A stretch of 64,000 bases of DNA. Origin: Oscillospiraceae bacterium (GTDB lineage: Bacteria > Bacillota > Clostridia > Oscillospirales > Oscillospiraceae). A model generated the notes under the pieces. It saw only the letters and a list, made by a program, of their open reading frames with translations, ran no database searches and had not been told where the DNA came from. Shown here in pieces: positions 16,374-24,668 of this stretch. Position 1 is the first letter of the stretch. The number at the start of each line of letters is the position of its first letter. Where the stretch lies: positions 1 through 64,000 of the forward strand of contig CAJTEA010000001.1 in the NCBI GenBank assembly GCA_910575265.1. Direction: 5' to 3'. The translations under genes and the position numbers were made by a program.

Positions 16374-16394
16374 ATCATCGGCCATCCGTTTTCT
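16362..16394. terminator. bidirectional terminator, overlaps the module B stop codon
   Basis: Stem ACGGATGGC (16362-16370) / GCCATCCGT (16381-16389), T-rich on both sides; the TGA stop of the small gene is in the loop. Confidence 0.8.
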
Positions 16395-16395
16395 T

Positions 16396-16998
16396 TCAGC
16401 TCCAGGGCGACAGCTCCACCCGCACAAAGTACCCCTGGGGGTGCCGGCAGACGGGGCAGTGGGCGGGGGCGGCGGTGGCCTCCATTGTAAAGCCGCAGTG
16501 CAGGCACATCCACTGGGTCTCCACCTCAGAGAAAAACAGCTGATCCTTCTCCATCAGGTCGGCGAAGCGGCCGAAGCGGTCGCCGTGGGTCTTTTCCACC
16601 CGGGCGATGTTTTCAAACAGCTTGCCCACCAGGGGGAAGCCCTCGCTCATGGCGGTTTTGGCGAAGTGGTCGTAGTCGTGCTCCCACTCCTGATACTCGT
16701 TGTGCTGGGCGGCCCGGAGGTAATCCAGCAGGCCGGAGTAGATATCCACCGGGTAGGTGCCGTCCACCTTGACGGTCTGGCCGGCGCAGTCCTCCAGGGC
16801 GGCATAAAACTGCTTGGCGTGAACCCGCTCCTGCTCGGCGGTGAACAGGAATACGCCCTGAATCACGGCCAGTCCCGCCTTGTTGGCCACCCCGGCGGCG
16901 ATGGTGTAGCGGTTGCGTGCCTGGCTCTCCCCGGCGAAGGCCCGCATCAGGTTTTCCCGGGTCTGGCTGTGGAGAAAGGCGTCGGTTTTGTCGGACAT
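16396..16998 (-). CDS. rbr: rubrerythrin
   Basis: 200 residues. An N-terminal four-helix diiron domain carries E/ExxH-type ligands (FAGESQARNRY near residue 22; AEQERVHAKQFY near 54; YQEWEHDYDHF near 103; ARVEKTHGDRF near 132) and a C-terminal rubredoxin-like domain holds CLHCG and CPVCRHPQG cysteine pairs. It reduces hydrogen peroxide with electrons from the cell's reductases and is a common peroxide defence in anaerobes. AAGGAGGG precedes the start. It is convergent with the module B gene and shares its terminator. Confidence 0.97.
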   Translation of the reverse strand: MSDKTDAFLHSQTRENLMRAFAGESQARNRYTIAAGVANKAGLAVIQGVFLFTAEQERVHAKQFYAALEDCAGQTVKVDGTYPVDIYSGLLDYLRAAQHNEYQEWEHDYDHFAKTAMSEGFPLVGKLFENIARVEKTHGDRFGRFADLMEKDQLFFSEVETQWMCLHCGFTMEATAAPAHCPVCRHPQGYFVRVELSPWS

Positions 16999-17050
16999 GA
17001 TGAACCCTCCTTGAAACTGGTTAGGTTCAGTATGCCCCAGGGTTTGGAGG

Positions 17051-18232
17051 TTATTCCCCGCTGACCGGAATCTTCACGTCTCCAAAAACCACATAGTCCA
17101 CCTGGCTCAGGTCAAGAGGCTCATCAAAGGTGAAGTAGCCCTCGGTGTCCGGACCGGGTTCACCGGACAGGGGGAGGATGGCCTCCGGACCCATGTTGTA
17201 GTAGCCTTGCAGATAGTCGATGATCTCCTGGGTGGTGTCATAGCCGGGGATAAATTCGGCGCCGTCCTTCATCACAATGGAAACGGAGACAGCGGGGCCG
17301 AAGTATTTGTTGTCGGGCAGGTCGGTGTGGTAGCAGTAGGACAAGCTCAGGGGGGAGAGGGTCATATACTCCAGGGTATTGGTGTAGTCCAGCACCTCAT
17401 CGGTCCAGGAGATTCCCTTGGCGTTCAAGTCCATCATCTGGGATTGGAAATTCAGGCCGATGTCAAACTGGAATTCCCCGGTAAAGACGGGGGTGTATTC
17501 CTTATAAATATCCTGAATCCACAGGCCATGGATGGTGAGGAGTTTGGACACCCCGTCGTTCAGGGCAATACCGTCACGGCTGTGATTGGTAAAGGTGATG
17601 ACAAATTCCTTCCGGTTGTCGTTGGGCTCGCTGTCAGGCAGGACGGTAAACGTCTCTGTAACCCCAAAGGCATCCTCCGGATAGGCCCCCTCGGCGGGTT
17701 CCACGGTAAGATTGGTCTCATTGAAATTCTTGCTGTCGAAGAACTGGTAGTAGTGTTCCCCGTCCAGGTCGGGCAGGGCGGCACCCTCCGGAGCCTCCAC
17801 CCGCAGGCGGAGGTAGTAGACATTCTCATCGGCAATGGCGGCGATGGGAGTGATGGTCGCCCCGTTGCTGGCGACGGCGGCGGGGGCGGGACCGCCCTCC
17901 CCGTCGAACACCTGGCCAAGGCGGTCGATCACATCCACCTGGTTCTGGGACAGGGCTCCGTCCTCCGGGGTGAAAAAGTCCTGAAACGGTTCCCCGGCCT
18001 TGAAAAAACGTCCCGCCGCCAGAGCGGAGACGGACAGAGCCGCCACCGCCGCCGCCGCGATAAGCAGCCTCACGGGCTTGAATCGTCTGGCGGCCCGGTT
18101 GGTTCTGGGTTCCGCGTTCTCAATGTGATTCATGGTAATCTCCTTCATCCGCGACGGGGAATAGGGGGTTTTCCCAAATTCCAAGTCCTCCGCCGGGTAC
18201 TGGTCCAGCAGGTCCGAAATGTTACGCTTCAC
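17051..18232 (-). CDS. putative membrane-anchored anti-sigma/sensor protein paired with an ECF sigma factor
   Basis: 393 residues. A ~55-residue cytoplasmic start (MKRNISDLLDQYPAEDLEF) precedes one membrane segment (VRLLIAAAAVAALSVSALAA, about 54-74) and a ~315-residue beta-rich extracellular region. This matches the DUF4179-like proteins coded next to ECF sigma factors in Clostridia, which are thought to hold the sigma factor at the membrane. Its start overlaps the end of the sigma gene by 11 bases. The anti-sigma role is inferred from position and layout, not shown. No catalytic motif seen. Confidence 0.75.
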   Translation of the reverse strand: MKRNISDLLDQYPAEDLEFGKTPYSPSRMKEITMNHIENAEPRTNRAARRFKPVRLLIAAAAVAALSVSALAAGRFFKAGEPFQDFFTPEDGALSQNQVDVIDRLGQVFDGEGGPAPAAVASNGATITPIAAIADENVYYLRLRVEAPEGAALPDLDGEHYYQFFDSKNFNETNLTVEPAEGAYPEDAFGVTETFTVLPDSEPNDNRKEFVITFTNHSRDGIALNDGVSKLLTIHGLWIQDIYKEYTPVFTGEFQFDIGLNFQSQMMDLNAKGISWTDEVLDYTNTLEYMTLSPLSLSYCYHTDLPDNKYFGPAVSVSIVMKDGAEFIPGYDTTQEIIDYLQGYYNMGPEAILPLSGEPGPDTEGYFTFDEPLDLSQVDYVVFGDVKIPVSGE

Positions 18233-18773
18233 TGGTAAAACCCTCCCTCGTCAATATTTCTTTTAATCGCGTCCGGCCCCGCCGGAGCTTGGTCTTTACG
18301 GTGGACAGGTTGAGGTCCATGCAATGGGCGATCTCCTGTACGGTCTGCGCGTAGTAGTAGTGCCGGAGAAAGACCTCCCGGTCCGGGTCGGGCAGGGAAT
18401 CCACCGCCTGGCGGACCAGCTGCCGCTCCACCGCCCGCTCGTATTCCCCGGGCGGGTCCTCCGGGCCGGGGATGTCCAGAGCGTCCTCCTCCAGGGGCAG
18501 GTCCCGGCCCATGCGGCGCAGGCGGTTTTTCGCCTTGTGCCGGGCCACTGACCCCAGCCAGGCCTTCACCGACCCAGGCCGCAGGTCCCCCGCCTGCCGC
18601 CAGGCGGCCAGGAACACGTCGGAGACCACCTCCTCCCCGTCCTCCGGGGGCATGGCGTCCCGCAGGATGTTCCACACCACGGCGGAGACATAGGGGATGT
18701 AGCGCTCCATCAGGGCCTCCAGTCCGGCCGGGTCGCCGGACTGGAGCCTTCGTATGATTGTCTCTTCCCGCAT
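18222..18773 (-). CDS. RNA polymerase ECF-type sigma factor
   Basis: 183 residues with region 2 (LMERYIPYVSAVVWNIL ... EEVVSDVFLAAW, about 22-65) and region 4 (SLPDPDREVFLRHYYY, then VQEIAHCMDLNLSTVKTKL, about 125-175); regions 1 and 3 are absent, as in ECF factors. Start 18773 follows AAGGAG; the 15-codon longer frame has no ribosome site. It is cotranscribed with the membrane protein that follows. Such pairs usually respond to envelope stress and activate their own operon. Confidence 0.92.
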   Translation of the reverse strand: MREETIIRRLQSGDPAGLEALMERYIPYVSAVVWNILRDAMPPEDGEEVVSDVFLAAWRQAGDLRPGSVKAWLGSVARHKAKNRLRRMGRDLPLEEDALDIPGPEDPPGEYERAVERQLVRQAVDSLPDPDREVFLRHYYYAQTVQEIAHCMDLNLSTVKTKLRRGRTRLKEILTREGFTSEA

Positions 18774-18853
18774 AACTGAACTCCTTGCTTGGGTTTGAAA
18801 GCCGCTTTCACCTATCATATCACGGCAAAGAGCCGTTTGGTTGCATCAGACCC

Positions 18854-18881
18854 TTGCATTTTTTTCCGGAGTGAGTATAAT
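18854..18881 (+). promoter_or_regulatory. sigma-A promoter of pncB
   Basis: TTGCAT (18854-18859), 16 bases, TATAAT (18876-18881); the leader holds AAGGAGG before the start at 18932. Confidence 0.7.
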
Positions 18882-18931
18882 AAGGTCAAACAGGGGGTGT
18901 CTTGTCACCCTGACACAAGGAGGCTTTCCCT

Positions 18932-20380
18932 ATGAAAGCGAAAACAAATTTGACCATGCTGTGCGACTTTTACGAGCTGACCATGGCAAACGGCTACTTC
19001 CAGACCGGCTTACAGGACCGCATCTGCTACTTTGACGTGTTTTACCGCTCCGTCCCCGACAAAGGGGGCTTCGCCATCGCGGCGGGGCTGGCCCAGGTGG
19101 TGGAGTATATCCAGGAGCTGTGCTTCGACGAGGAGGATGTGGACTATCTGCGCGCCAAAGGCTGCTTCAGCGAGGAATTTTTGAGGTTTTTAAAGGAGTT
19201 TCAATTTACCGGCGACATCTGGGCCGTCCCCGAGGGTACCCCGGTATTTCCCAACGAGCCCATTATGACTGTTCGGGCCCCCGCCATCCAGGCGCAGTTC
19301 GTAGAGACCTTTATCCTCCTCACCCTGAACCATCAGTCCCTCATCGCCACCAAGTCCAACCGCATCGTCCGGGCCGCCGAGGGCCGGCCCGTGGCCGAGT
19401 TCGGCTCCCGCCGGGCCCAGGGGGCGGACGGGGCCCTGCTGGGGGCCCGGGCCAGCTACATCGCCGGCTGCGCCGCCACCGCCTGCACTATGGCCGACCA
19501 GCGGTACGGCTCCCCCGCCACCGGCACCATGGCCCACTCTTGGGTGCAGATGTTCCCCGACGAGTACACCGCCTTCAAAACTTACTGTGAGCTGTACCCC
19601 AACAACGCCACCCTGCTGGTGGACACCTACAACGTTCTGAAATCCGGCGTGCCCAACGCTATCCGGGCCTTTCAGGAGGTTCTGGCCCCCATGGGCATTA
19701 CCAAATGCGGCATCCGGCTGGACAGCGGCGACCTCACTTATCTGTCTCAGAAGGCCCGGGAGCTGCTGGACGCGGCGGGCCTTACCGAGTGCAAAATCGT
19801 GGCCTCCAACGCCCTGGACGAGTATATCATCCGGGACCTGGTGCGCCAGGGCGCCCGCATCGACTCCTTCGGCGTGGGCGAGCGGCTGATTACCTCCCGG
19901 TCCGAGCCGGTGTTCGGCGGGGTATACAAACTGGCCGCTATTGAGGACGACAACGGCACTATCATCCCCAAAATCAAGATCAGCGAAAACGCCGCCAAGA
20001 TTACCACCCCCCACTTTAAAAAAATCTACCGCATTTTCTCCAAGGACACCGGCAAGGCGGAAGCCGATCTCATTTGCCTCCACGATGAGGCGTTCGACTT
20101 TGACCAGCCCTTGGAGCTCTTCGACCCGGACGCCACCTGGAAGCGGAAGGTCTACACCGAGATTGAGGCCCGGGAGCTGCTGGTGCCCATTTTCCAGGGC
20201 GGCACGCTGGTCTACACTGTCCCCGACCTGCAGTCCAGCCGGGCCTACTGCCAGCGGCAGGTGGATTCCCTCTGGGACGAGGTGAAGCGGTTCGAGAATC
20301 CCCACAACTACTATGTGGACCTGTCCCAGAAGCTGTGGGATATCAAGCAGTCTTTGCTCAACAGCCATGAGATGAAATAA
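18932..20380 (+). CDS. pncB: nicotinate phosphoribosyltransferase
   Basis: 482 residues, right for the family. Substrate-site features include the N-terminal LTMLCDFYELTMANGYF, the GTMAHSWVQMFPDE segment with the conserved His, and RLDSGDLTYLSQKARELLD. It joins nicotinate to phosphoribosyl pyrophosphate to make nicotinate mononucleotide in the NAD salvage (Preiss-Handler) route. Single gene between its own promoter and a strong terminator. No sign of a nicotinate-type operator was noticed in the short leader. Confidence 0.96.
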   Translation: MKAKTNLTMLCDFYELTMANGYFQTGLQDRICYFDVFYRSVPDKGGFAIAAGLAQVVEYIQELCFDEEDVDYLRAKGCFSEEFLRFLKEFQFTGDIWAVPEGTPVFPNEPIMTVRAPAIQAQFVETFILLTLNHQSLIATKSNRIVRAAEGRPVAEFGSRRAQGADGALLGARASYIAGCAATACTMADQRYGSPATGTMAHSWVQMFPDEYTAFKTYCELYPNNATLLVDTYNVLKSGVPNAIRAFQEVLAPMGITKCGIRLDSGDLTYLSQKARELLDAAGLTECKIVASNALDEYIIRDLVRQGARIDSFGVGERLITSRSEPVFGGVYKLAAIEDDNGTIIPKIKISENAAKITTPHFKKIYRIFSKDTGKAEADLICLHDEAFDFDQPLELFDPDATWKRKVYTEIEARELLVPIFQGGTLVYTVPDLQSSRAYCQRQVDSLWDEVKRFENPHNYYVDLSQKLWDIKQSLLNSHEMK

Positions 20381-20382
20381 GA

Positions 20383-20415
20383 ATCAGCCCCGCCAGGCCG
20401 GCGGGGCTGATGTAT
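20383..20415. terminator. bidirectional terminator between pncB and murE-like gene
   Basis: Twelve-base perfect stem ATCAGCCCCGCC (20383-20394) / GGCGGGGCTGAT (20400-20411), five-base loop. It separates two convergent genes. Confidence 0.8.
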
Positions 20416-20424
20416 TTCTGTCCG

Positions 20425-22383
20425 CTATTTTGTAATTGCCATGCCGGGGGTCTGCTGCTCCAGAAAATAGAGGAGCAGAGCATGTTCCGTGCCGCTGTCC
20501 AGAACAGCGGCCTCCTTCGCTCCGGCGCGGAGGGCGTTTACGCAGCGGCGCAGAGCCTGCGCCAGCGGCTCGCTGAGGCGGCCGGCGTCCAGAAGCTCCT
20601 CCGCCCGCTGGATATCCATTCGGTCCGGCGCGGTCCGGCCGCCGCGGTTTGGAACAAGGAGCACCAGATGGTCCAAACCCTCAGAGGGCTCCCGGGGACC
20701 GCCCTCCTGGACCCGCACCGAGACGCCAACCGCCCGCAGGGCGGACACGTCCTGAAGGAGGTCGGATTTGGCCACGGCCTCGCAGCGGACCTCCACGGTC
20801 CTGCCCGCGTACTGCCGCAAAACAGGCAGGGCGGCCAGCAGCCCCCGGACCTTTTCGGTGCCGTCCAGGCCGTGGATCATGTCGTATTCCCGCAAAAAGC
20901 TCTGGACATACTCCGCGTCAGTGGGGGTCTCCACATACTCATTTCCCCGCTTCTGATAGGTTTCGTCCCCTTTGCCGGCAATGAGCAATATGGTGGGCTT
21001 CCGGCTTCCCAAAACAGCCTGCCGGATGGCCTCCCCCCGGTTGGGCTCGATGGTGCAGGGGCAGCCCTGTTTTTCCACAAAGGAAGCGATCTCCCGGCAG
21101 ATGTCCAGAGTATCTTCCCCCTCACTGTCGTCCTCGGTGACAACCACCAGATCGGAGTACTGCCCCCCAATCTCACCCAGGTCCTGCCGCCGGTCCTGGG
21201 CCTTGCTGCCCACGCTGCCAAAGACGGACACCACCCGCCGTCCGGGGTACTCCGCCCGGGCGGAACGGCACAGGTTTTCAAAGCTCATGCGGTTGTGGGC
21301 GAAGTCCACAATGGCGGTTATGGTCTCATCGGCGTTGGAGTAGACCTCCATCCGTCCCGGCACCCGGGCCTTCTCCAATCCGGCGTAGACGCACCGCTGA
21401 GGGATGCCCAGTCCCTGACAGACCGCGATGGCGGCCAGGGCGTTTTCCACATTGAACAGCCCCGGCATGGTCAGCCGGAACTCCCGGTCCAGGTCCCGGC
21501 CCCGCACCCGGAACAGGATATCTCCGCCCCATTTGCGCACCTGGGCGGCGTAAATATCCGCGTGCTCATCCCGCTGGGAGAAGGTAATCACAGGCCGTCC
21601 CGCCGCCTTCGCCGCCTCCAGCACCCGGCCGGCGTGGTCACAGTCCAGGTTGACGCAGTTCACCGCCCCCTGCTGGAAGATCCGCAGCTTGGAGGCGAAG
21701 TAATCCTCAAAGTCCGGGTGCTCCACCGGGGAGATGTGGTCGATGCCGATGTTCAGGAAACAGGCGGCGGCGAAGTCGGTACACAGAGTGCGGTGGTATT
21801 TCAGCGCCTGACTGGAGGCCTCCATGACCAGGTAGTCCAGCCCCGCCCCGGCGGCGTGGGCCAGGTGGCGCTGAAGCTCCAGCGGCTCCGGAGTGGTGAT
21901 GTGAGACTCGAACCGCTCCACTCCGTCATCAGTGATAATGGTGGACAGAATACCGCTCTCAGGCCGGTTCCGCTCCGCCTGATACTCATCCAGAATGTAT
22001 TTCAGATAGTAGGCGGCGGTGGATTTGCCCTTGGTCCCGGTCAGGGCGATCACATTCAGCCGGCCGGAGGGGTGGTCATAAAACAGATCGGCCAGGGGCG
22101 CGATGGTCAGACGCATGTCGCGGACCAGAACACAGGGCAGGTCTGCGTTCGGATAGGGCCGCTCGCTCACATAGGCGATGGTGCCCCTGTCTTGAGCCAT
22201 TTTTAAAAATTCCGCCTTGAAGTGGGCCCCCTTGCAGATGAAAAGGGTGCCGGGGACCACCTCCCGGGAGTCGTAGGACACCAGCTCCACCGTGGCGGAC
22301 CGGCCCAGTTCCGCCGGGACGGGGGCGGCCAGCAGGCCGCGCTCCTCCAGCAGGGCGATGTAGTCGTTGAGGGTGTGTTTCAT
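20425..22383 (-). CDS. MurE-like peptide ligase with a C-terminal acetylglutamate-kinase-like remnant
   Basis: 652 residues, about 150 more than MurE. Residues 1-100 are the UDP-binding N domain, 100-330 the ATPase domain (TGTKGKSTAAYYL; EASSQALKYHRT), 330-505 the C domain with VFGSVGSKAQDRR. The site that reads DNPR in diaminopimelate-adding MurE here reads DDSEGED, so meso-DAP is an unlikely substrate. After about residue 520, LLAALPVLRQYAGRTVEVR and a DVSALRAVGVSVRVQEGG stretch resemble the opening of N-acetylglutamate kinase, but the glycine-rich phosphate loop is gone, suggesting a decayed or repurposed domain. Last gene of a cluster with two racemase-like proteins and a D-aspartate-ligase-like enzyme. 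The substrate is unknown. Confidence 0.85.
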   Translation of the reverse strand: MKHTLNDYIALLEERGLLAAPVPAELGRSATVELVSYDSREVVPGTLFICKGAHFKAEFLKMAQDRGTIAYVSERPYPNADLPCVLVRDMRLTIAPLADLFYDHPSGRLNVIALTGTKGKSTAAYYLKYILDEYQAERNRPESGILSTIITDDGVERFESHITTPEPLELQRHLAHAAGAGLDYLVMEASSQALKYHRTLCTDFAAACFLNIGIDHISPVEHPDFEDYFASKLRIFQQGAVNCVNLDCDHAGRVLEAAKAAGRPVITFSQRDEHADIYAAQVRKWGGDILFRVRGRDLDREFRLTMPGLFNVENALAAIAVCQGLGIPQRCVYAGLEKARVPGRMEVYSNADETITAIVDFAHNRMSFENLCRSARAEYPGRRVVSVFGSVGSKAQDRRQDLGEIGGQYSDLVVVTEDDSEGEDTLDICREIASFVEKQGCPCTIEPNRGEAIRQAVLGSRKPTILLIAGKGDETYQKRGNEYVETPTDAEYVQSFLREYDMIHGLDGTEKVRGLLAALPVLRQYAGRTVEVRCEAVAKSDLLQDVSALRAVGVSVRVQEGGPREPSEGLDHLVLLVPNRGGRTAPDRMDIQRAEELLDAGRLSEPLAQALRRCVNALRAGAKEAAVLDSGTEHALLLYFLEQQTPGMAITK

Positions 22384-22386
22384 AAA

Positions 22387-22661
22387 TTACCTCGCGTCAA
22401 AATGGGGACAGCAGCAGTCCCAGGTATAGAACACATCAGAAAAGTCCCGCTGTTTCAGTTTTTCCAGGTCGATGAAGAAGTTGGCCACGCCGCAGTCCCC
22501 CCAGAGGATGTTATCGTCGGAGTCCATCTGGAAGAGGAGGGTCTCATAGGCACCCTCCCGGGGGTCCTCCTGGGTGAAGTAGGGGTAGCCCAGCAGGTGG
22601 TGGCCTTTTCCATGGCCACCCCCACGCACTTCGCCAGGGGGGCCGCTTTGATCTTGTCCAT
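22387..22661 (-). pseudogene. frameshifted fragment of a DUF1963 (YwqG-like) gene
   Basis: A GAAGGAG ribosome site and ATG at 22661 start [19 protein letters not shown]; near 22605 the reading frame must shift to continue as [36 protein letters not shown] and DVFYTWDCC, which is the C-terminal half of the DUF1963/YwqG family. Family members are normally 240-300 residues, so the N-terminal two thirds is missing as well. It lies between the racemase and murE-like genes in the same direction. A sequencing error could explain the frameshift but not the missing N-terminus. Confidence 0.7.
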
Positions 22662-22679
22662 TTTACTCTCCTTCCAGTA

Positions 22680-23399
22680 TTATTTGATAAAAATATGCCG
22701 AAGCGGCCTATGGCAGGCCTCCACCGCCCGCTGGGCCAGCACAGCCATGGCGTCGGTGTAGAAGGGGGGCAGATGGTGCTTGTCCGCAAAGACAGACAGC
22801 TCGGTGCAGGCCAGTACGCCGCAGTCACAGCCTTGGGCCAGCAGGTCCTGGTGGATGCCGGCGAATTTCTGGGGGTCGCCGTCCCGTCCGGCCTTCACGT
22901 CGTCATAGATCAATGACATGACCAGATCCTGAGTCTTTGGAGAGGGAGTCACCGCCTCGATTCCGACGGCGGAAAACTCCGCCCGGTATAATCCGCTCTG
23001 GATTGTACCATCCGTAGCCAAAATTCCGGGCCGTTTCAGTCCCTGAGCGGCCAGCAGACGGGCGGTCTCCCGGATCATGTGGATAATCGGGATACCAATC
23101 CGCTCCTGCACCCGGTCCAGAAAAAAGTGGGAGGTGTTGCAGGGGACGGCGATACAGGTGCAGCCCGCCTCCTCCAGCAATCTGGCGTCAGCCAGCAGAC
23201 GCTGGAAAACCGCCTCCTGGGCTTTCCCCCCGCTGAGAATGGCGGAGGTGCGGTCGGGCATGCCGCTGTCGGACAAAATCAGGGCGTTGACATGTTCCTG
23301 GTCGGTCTGGGCGTCGGTGCGGTCAATGACGAACTGGTAAAATGTATTGGTGGCCTGGGGACCCATCCCACCCAGGACGCCGAGACGGTACTGTGTCAT
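22680..23399 (-). CDS. aspartate/glutamate racemase family protein
   Basis: 239 residues, the usual size. The opening LGVLGGMGPQATNTFYQ is the family signature; the two catalytic cysteines appear in VPCNTSHFF (about residue 84) and LACTELSVF (about 196). Such enzymes interconvert L- and D-aspartate or glutamate without cofactor. The start lies 3 bases after the stop of the ATP-grasp gene, so the two are tightly coupled; a racemase next to a D-aspartate-ligase-like enzyme suggests it supplies D-Asp, by analogy with the lactic acid bacterial wall pathway. Substrate not proven. Confidence 0.88.
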   Translation of the reverse strand: MTQYRLGVLGGMGPQATNTFYQFVIDRTDAQTDQEHVNALILSDSGMPDRTSAILSGGKAQEAVFQRLLADARLLEEAGCTCIAVPCNTSHFFLDRVQERIGIPIIHMIRETARLLAAQGLKRPGILATDGTIQSGLYRAEFSAVGIEAVTPSPKTQDLVMSLIYDDVKAGRDGDPQKFAGIHQDLLAQGCDCGVLACTELSVFADKHHLPPFYTDAMAVLAQRAVEACHRPLRHIFIK

Positions 23400-23402
23400 C
23401 GC

Positions 23403-24623
23403 TCACTCCTCGGCGGGGACCTTGTTGTACTGGTCAAACCGCTTGATGTTCCCCAGATGGTTTTTGAAAACCCGCAGGCGGCGCTTGAGGGAGGCGTCCC
23501 CAGAATAGACCAGGGAGTGGTGGTCCGCCCCGGCCCTGATGAGGGCGCGCATCTCCTCGTGGTACCGCTTCGGCGTGAACTTAAAGGCAACACTCTTGGG
23601 CACCATCCGCCACAGGGAGCGGTTTTTCACCATCTGGAAGGGCAGCTCCTTCCCCTCGATCAGGTCCTCCACCAGCAGCCTCGCGATGTTGTGCCCCGAG
23701 CCGGTGACATAGTAGTTGCTCCGGCCCTGGCGGCAGTTGATCTCAAAGGCCTTGTATTTGCCGTCCCGCCGGTCATACTTGATGTCGAAATTGGAAAAGC
23801 CCACGTAGCGCAGCGCCTCCAGCAGGCCTTTGATCTTCCGCTCCAGCTCCTCGTCGCATTCGGTGAGGATCACGGCGTGGTTGCCGATGCCGTGGGGGGA
23901 GTGCTCCTCCAGCAGGACGTGGCCCAGGCACATGGTGGTCACCCTGGCGTTCTGGTCGGAGTAGCTGGTGAGCACCCGCATATAGCTGTCGTCCCCGGGA
24001 ATAAACTCCTGAAGGATCATGTGGTTCTCATAGCCCAGGGAGTAGACGTGGTCCAGGCTTCGCAGCAGCTCCTCCCAGCTCTGGCAGACATACACCTTGG
24101 CCAGCTCATGGTAGCCGCAGGCCCAGTAGCTGACGCTTTCGGCAGGTTTGGCGATATAGGGCGGGCCCCAGGGCAGGGTGAAGTTGTGGCCCATGGACTT
24201 GTCATAGATGAAGGTGGCCGGGTGGTCGATGCCGTACTGGTCGCACAGCTTGTAAAACTCCTCCTTGTTGATCAGGGTGTCCAGCAGCCCGGCGTCGATA
24301 TAGGGGGCGATCACGTTGTCCGGCAGGGAATCCCGGCAGTGGGCGGCCATCTGGACGTAGTTGTCCCCGCAGCCCAGGAGGATGATCTTCTTGTCGGGAA
24401 ACTCCCTAGCCACCGCCTCCGCGTTCCGGCGGAAGGTTTCCGGGTTTTCGTTGTCCGGACACACCCGGTAGTCGAGAATGGCGCTGTTGTGGCAGGGGAA
24501 GGAGGGATACATGCCATAAGCGATGGCGCGGATGCCGTAGGCCTCGTGAAAGGCCCGGGCCACGCTGTATACGTTGATGTCGCCGCCAAAGACCAGCGGC
24601 TGGAAGGGCAGGCTGTTGGACAT
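23403..24623 (-). CDS. ATP-grasp carboxylate-amine ligase, D-aspartate ligase-like
   Basis: 406 residues. The N-terminal region LVFGGDINVYSVARAFHE and YGMYPSFPCHNSAI, the ATP-grasp core (YIAKPAESVSYWACG; MILQEFIPGDDSYMRV) and the metal/ATP end AFEINCRQGRSNYY are all intact. The pattern is like the D-aspartate ligases (AslFm type) that add D-Asp to peptidoglycan precursors in enterococci and lactococci; this is from memory of the family, so the exact substrate is uncertain. It sits between an alanine-racemase-like gene and an Asp/Glu racemase gene. Start ATG 24623 follows AAGAGAGG. Confidence 0.85.
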   Translation of the reverse strand: MSNSLPFQPLVFGGDINVYSVARAFHEAYGIRAIAYGMYPSFPCHNSAILDYRVCPDNENPETFRRNAEAVAREFPDKKIILLGCGDNYVQMAAHCRDSLPDNVIAPYIDAGLLDTLINKEEFYKLCDQYGIDHPATFIYDKSMGHNFTLPWGPPYIAKPAESVSYWACGYHELAKVYVCQSWEELLRSLDHVYSLGYENHMILQEFIPGDDSYMRVLTSYSDQNARVTTMCLGHVLLEEHSPHGIGNHAVILTECDEELERKIKGLLEALRYVGFSNFDIKYDRRDGKYKAFEINCRQGRSNYYVTGSGHNIARLLVEDLIEGKELPFQMVKNRSLWRMVPKSVAFKFTPKRYHEEMRALIRAGADHHSLVYSGDASLKRRLRVFKNHLGNIKRFDQYNKVPAEE

Positions 24624-24668
24624 AGGAAAAACCTCTCTTGTTGTAATGGAATGATATCGGGAGCGCCG

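Noticed and set aside
20410-22206. 598-codon plus-strand open frame
   Set aside because: Antisense to the murE-like gene, where Mur motifs are clear.
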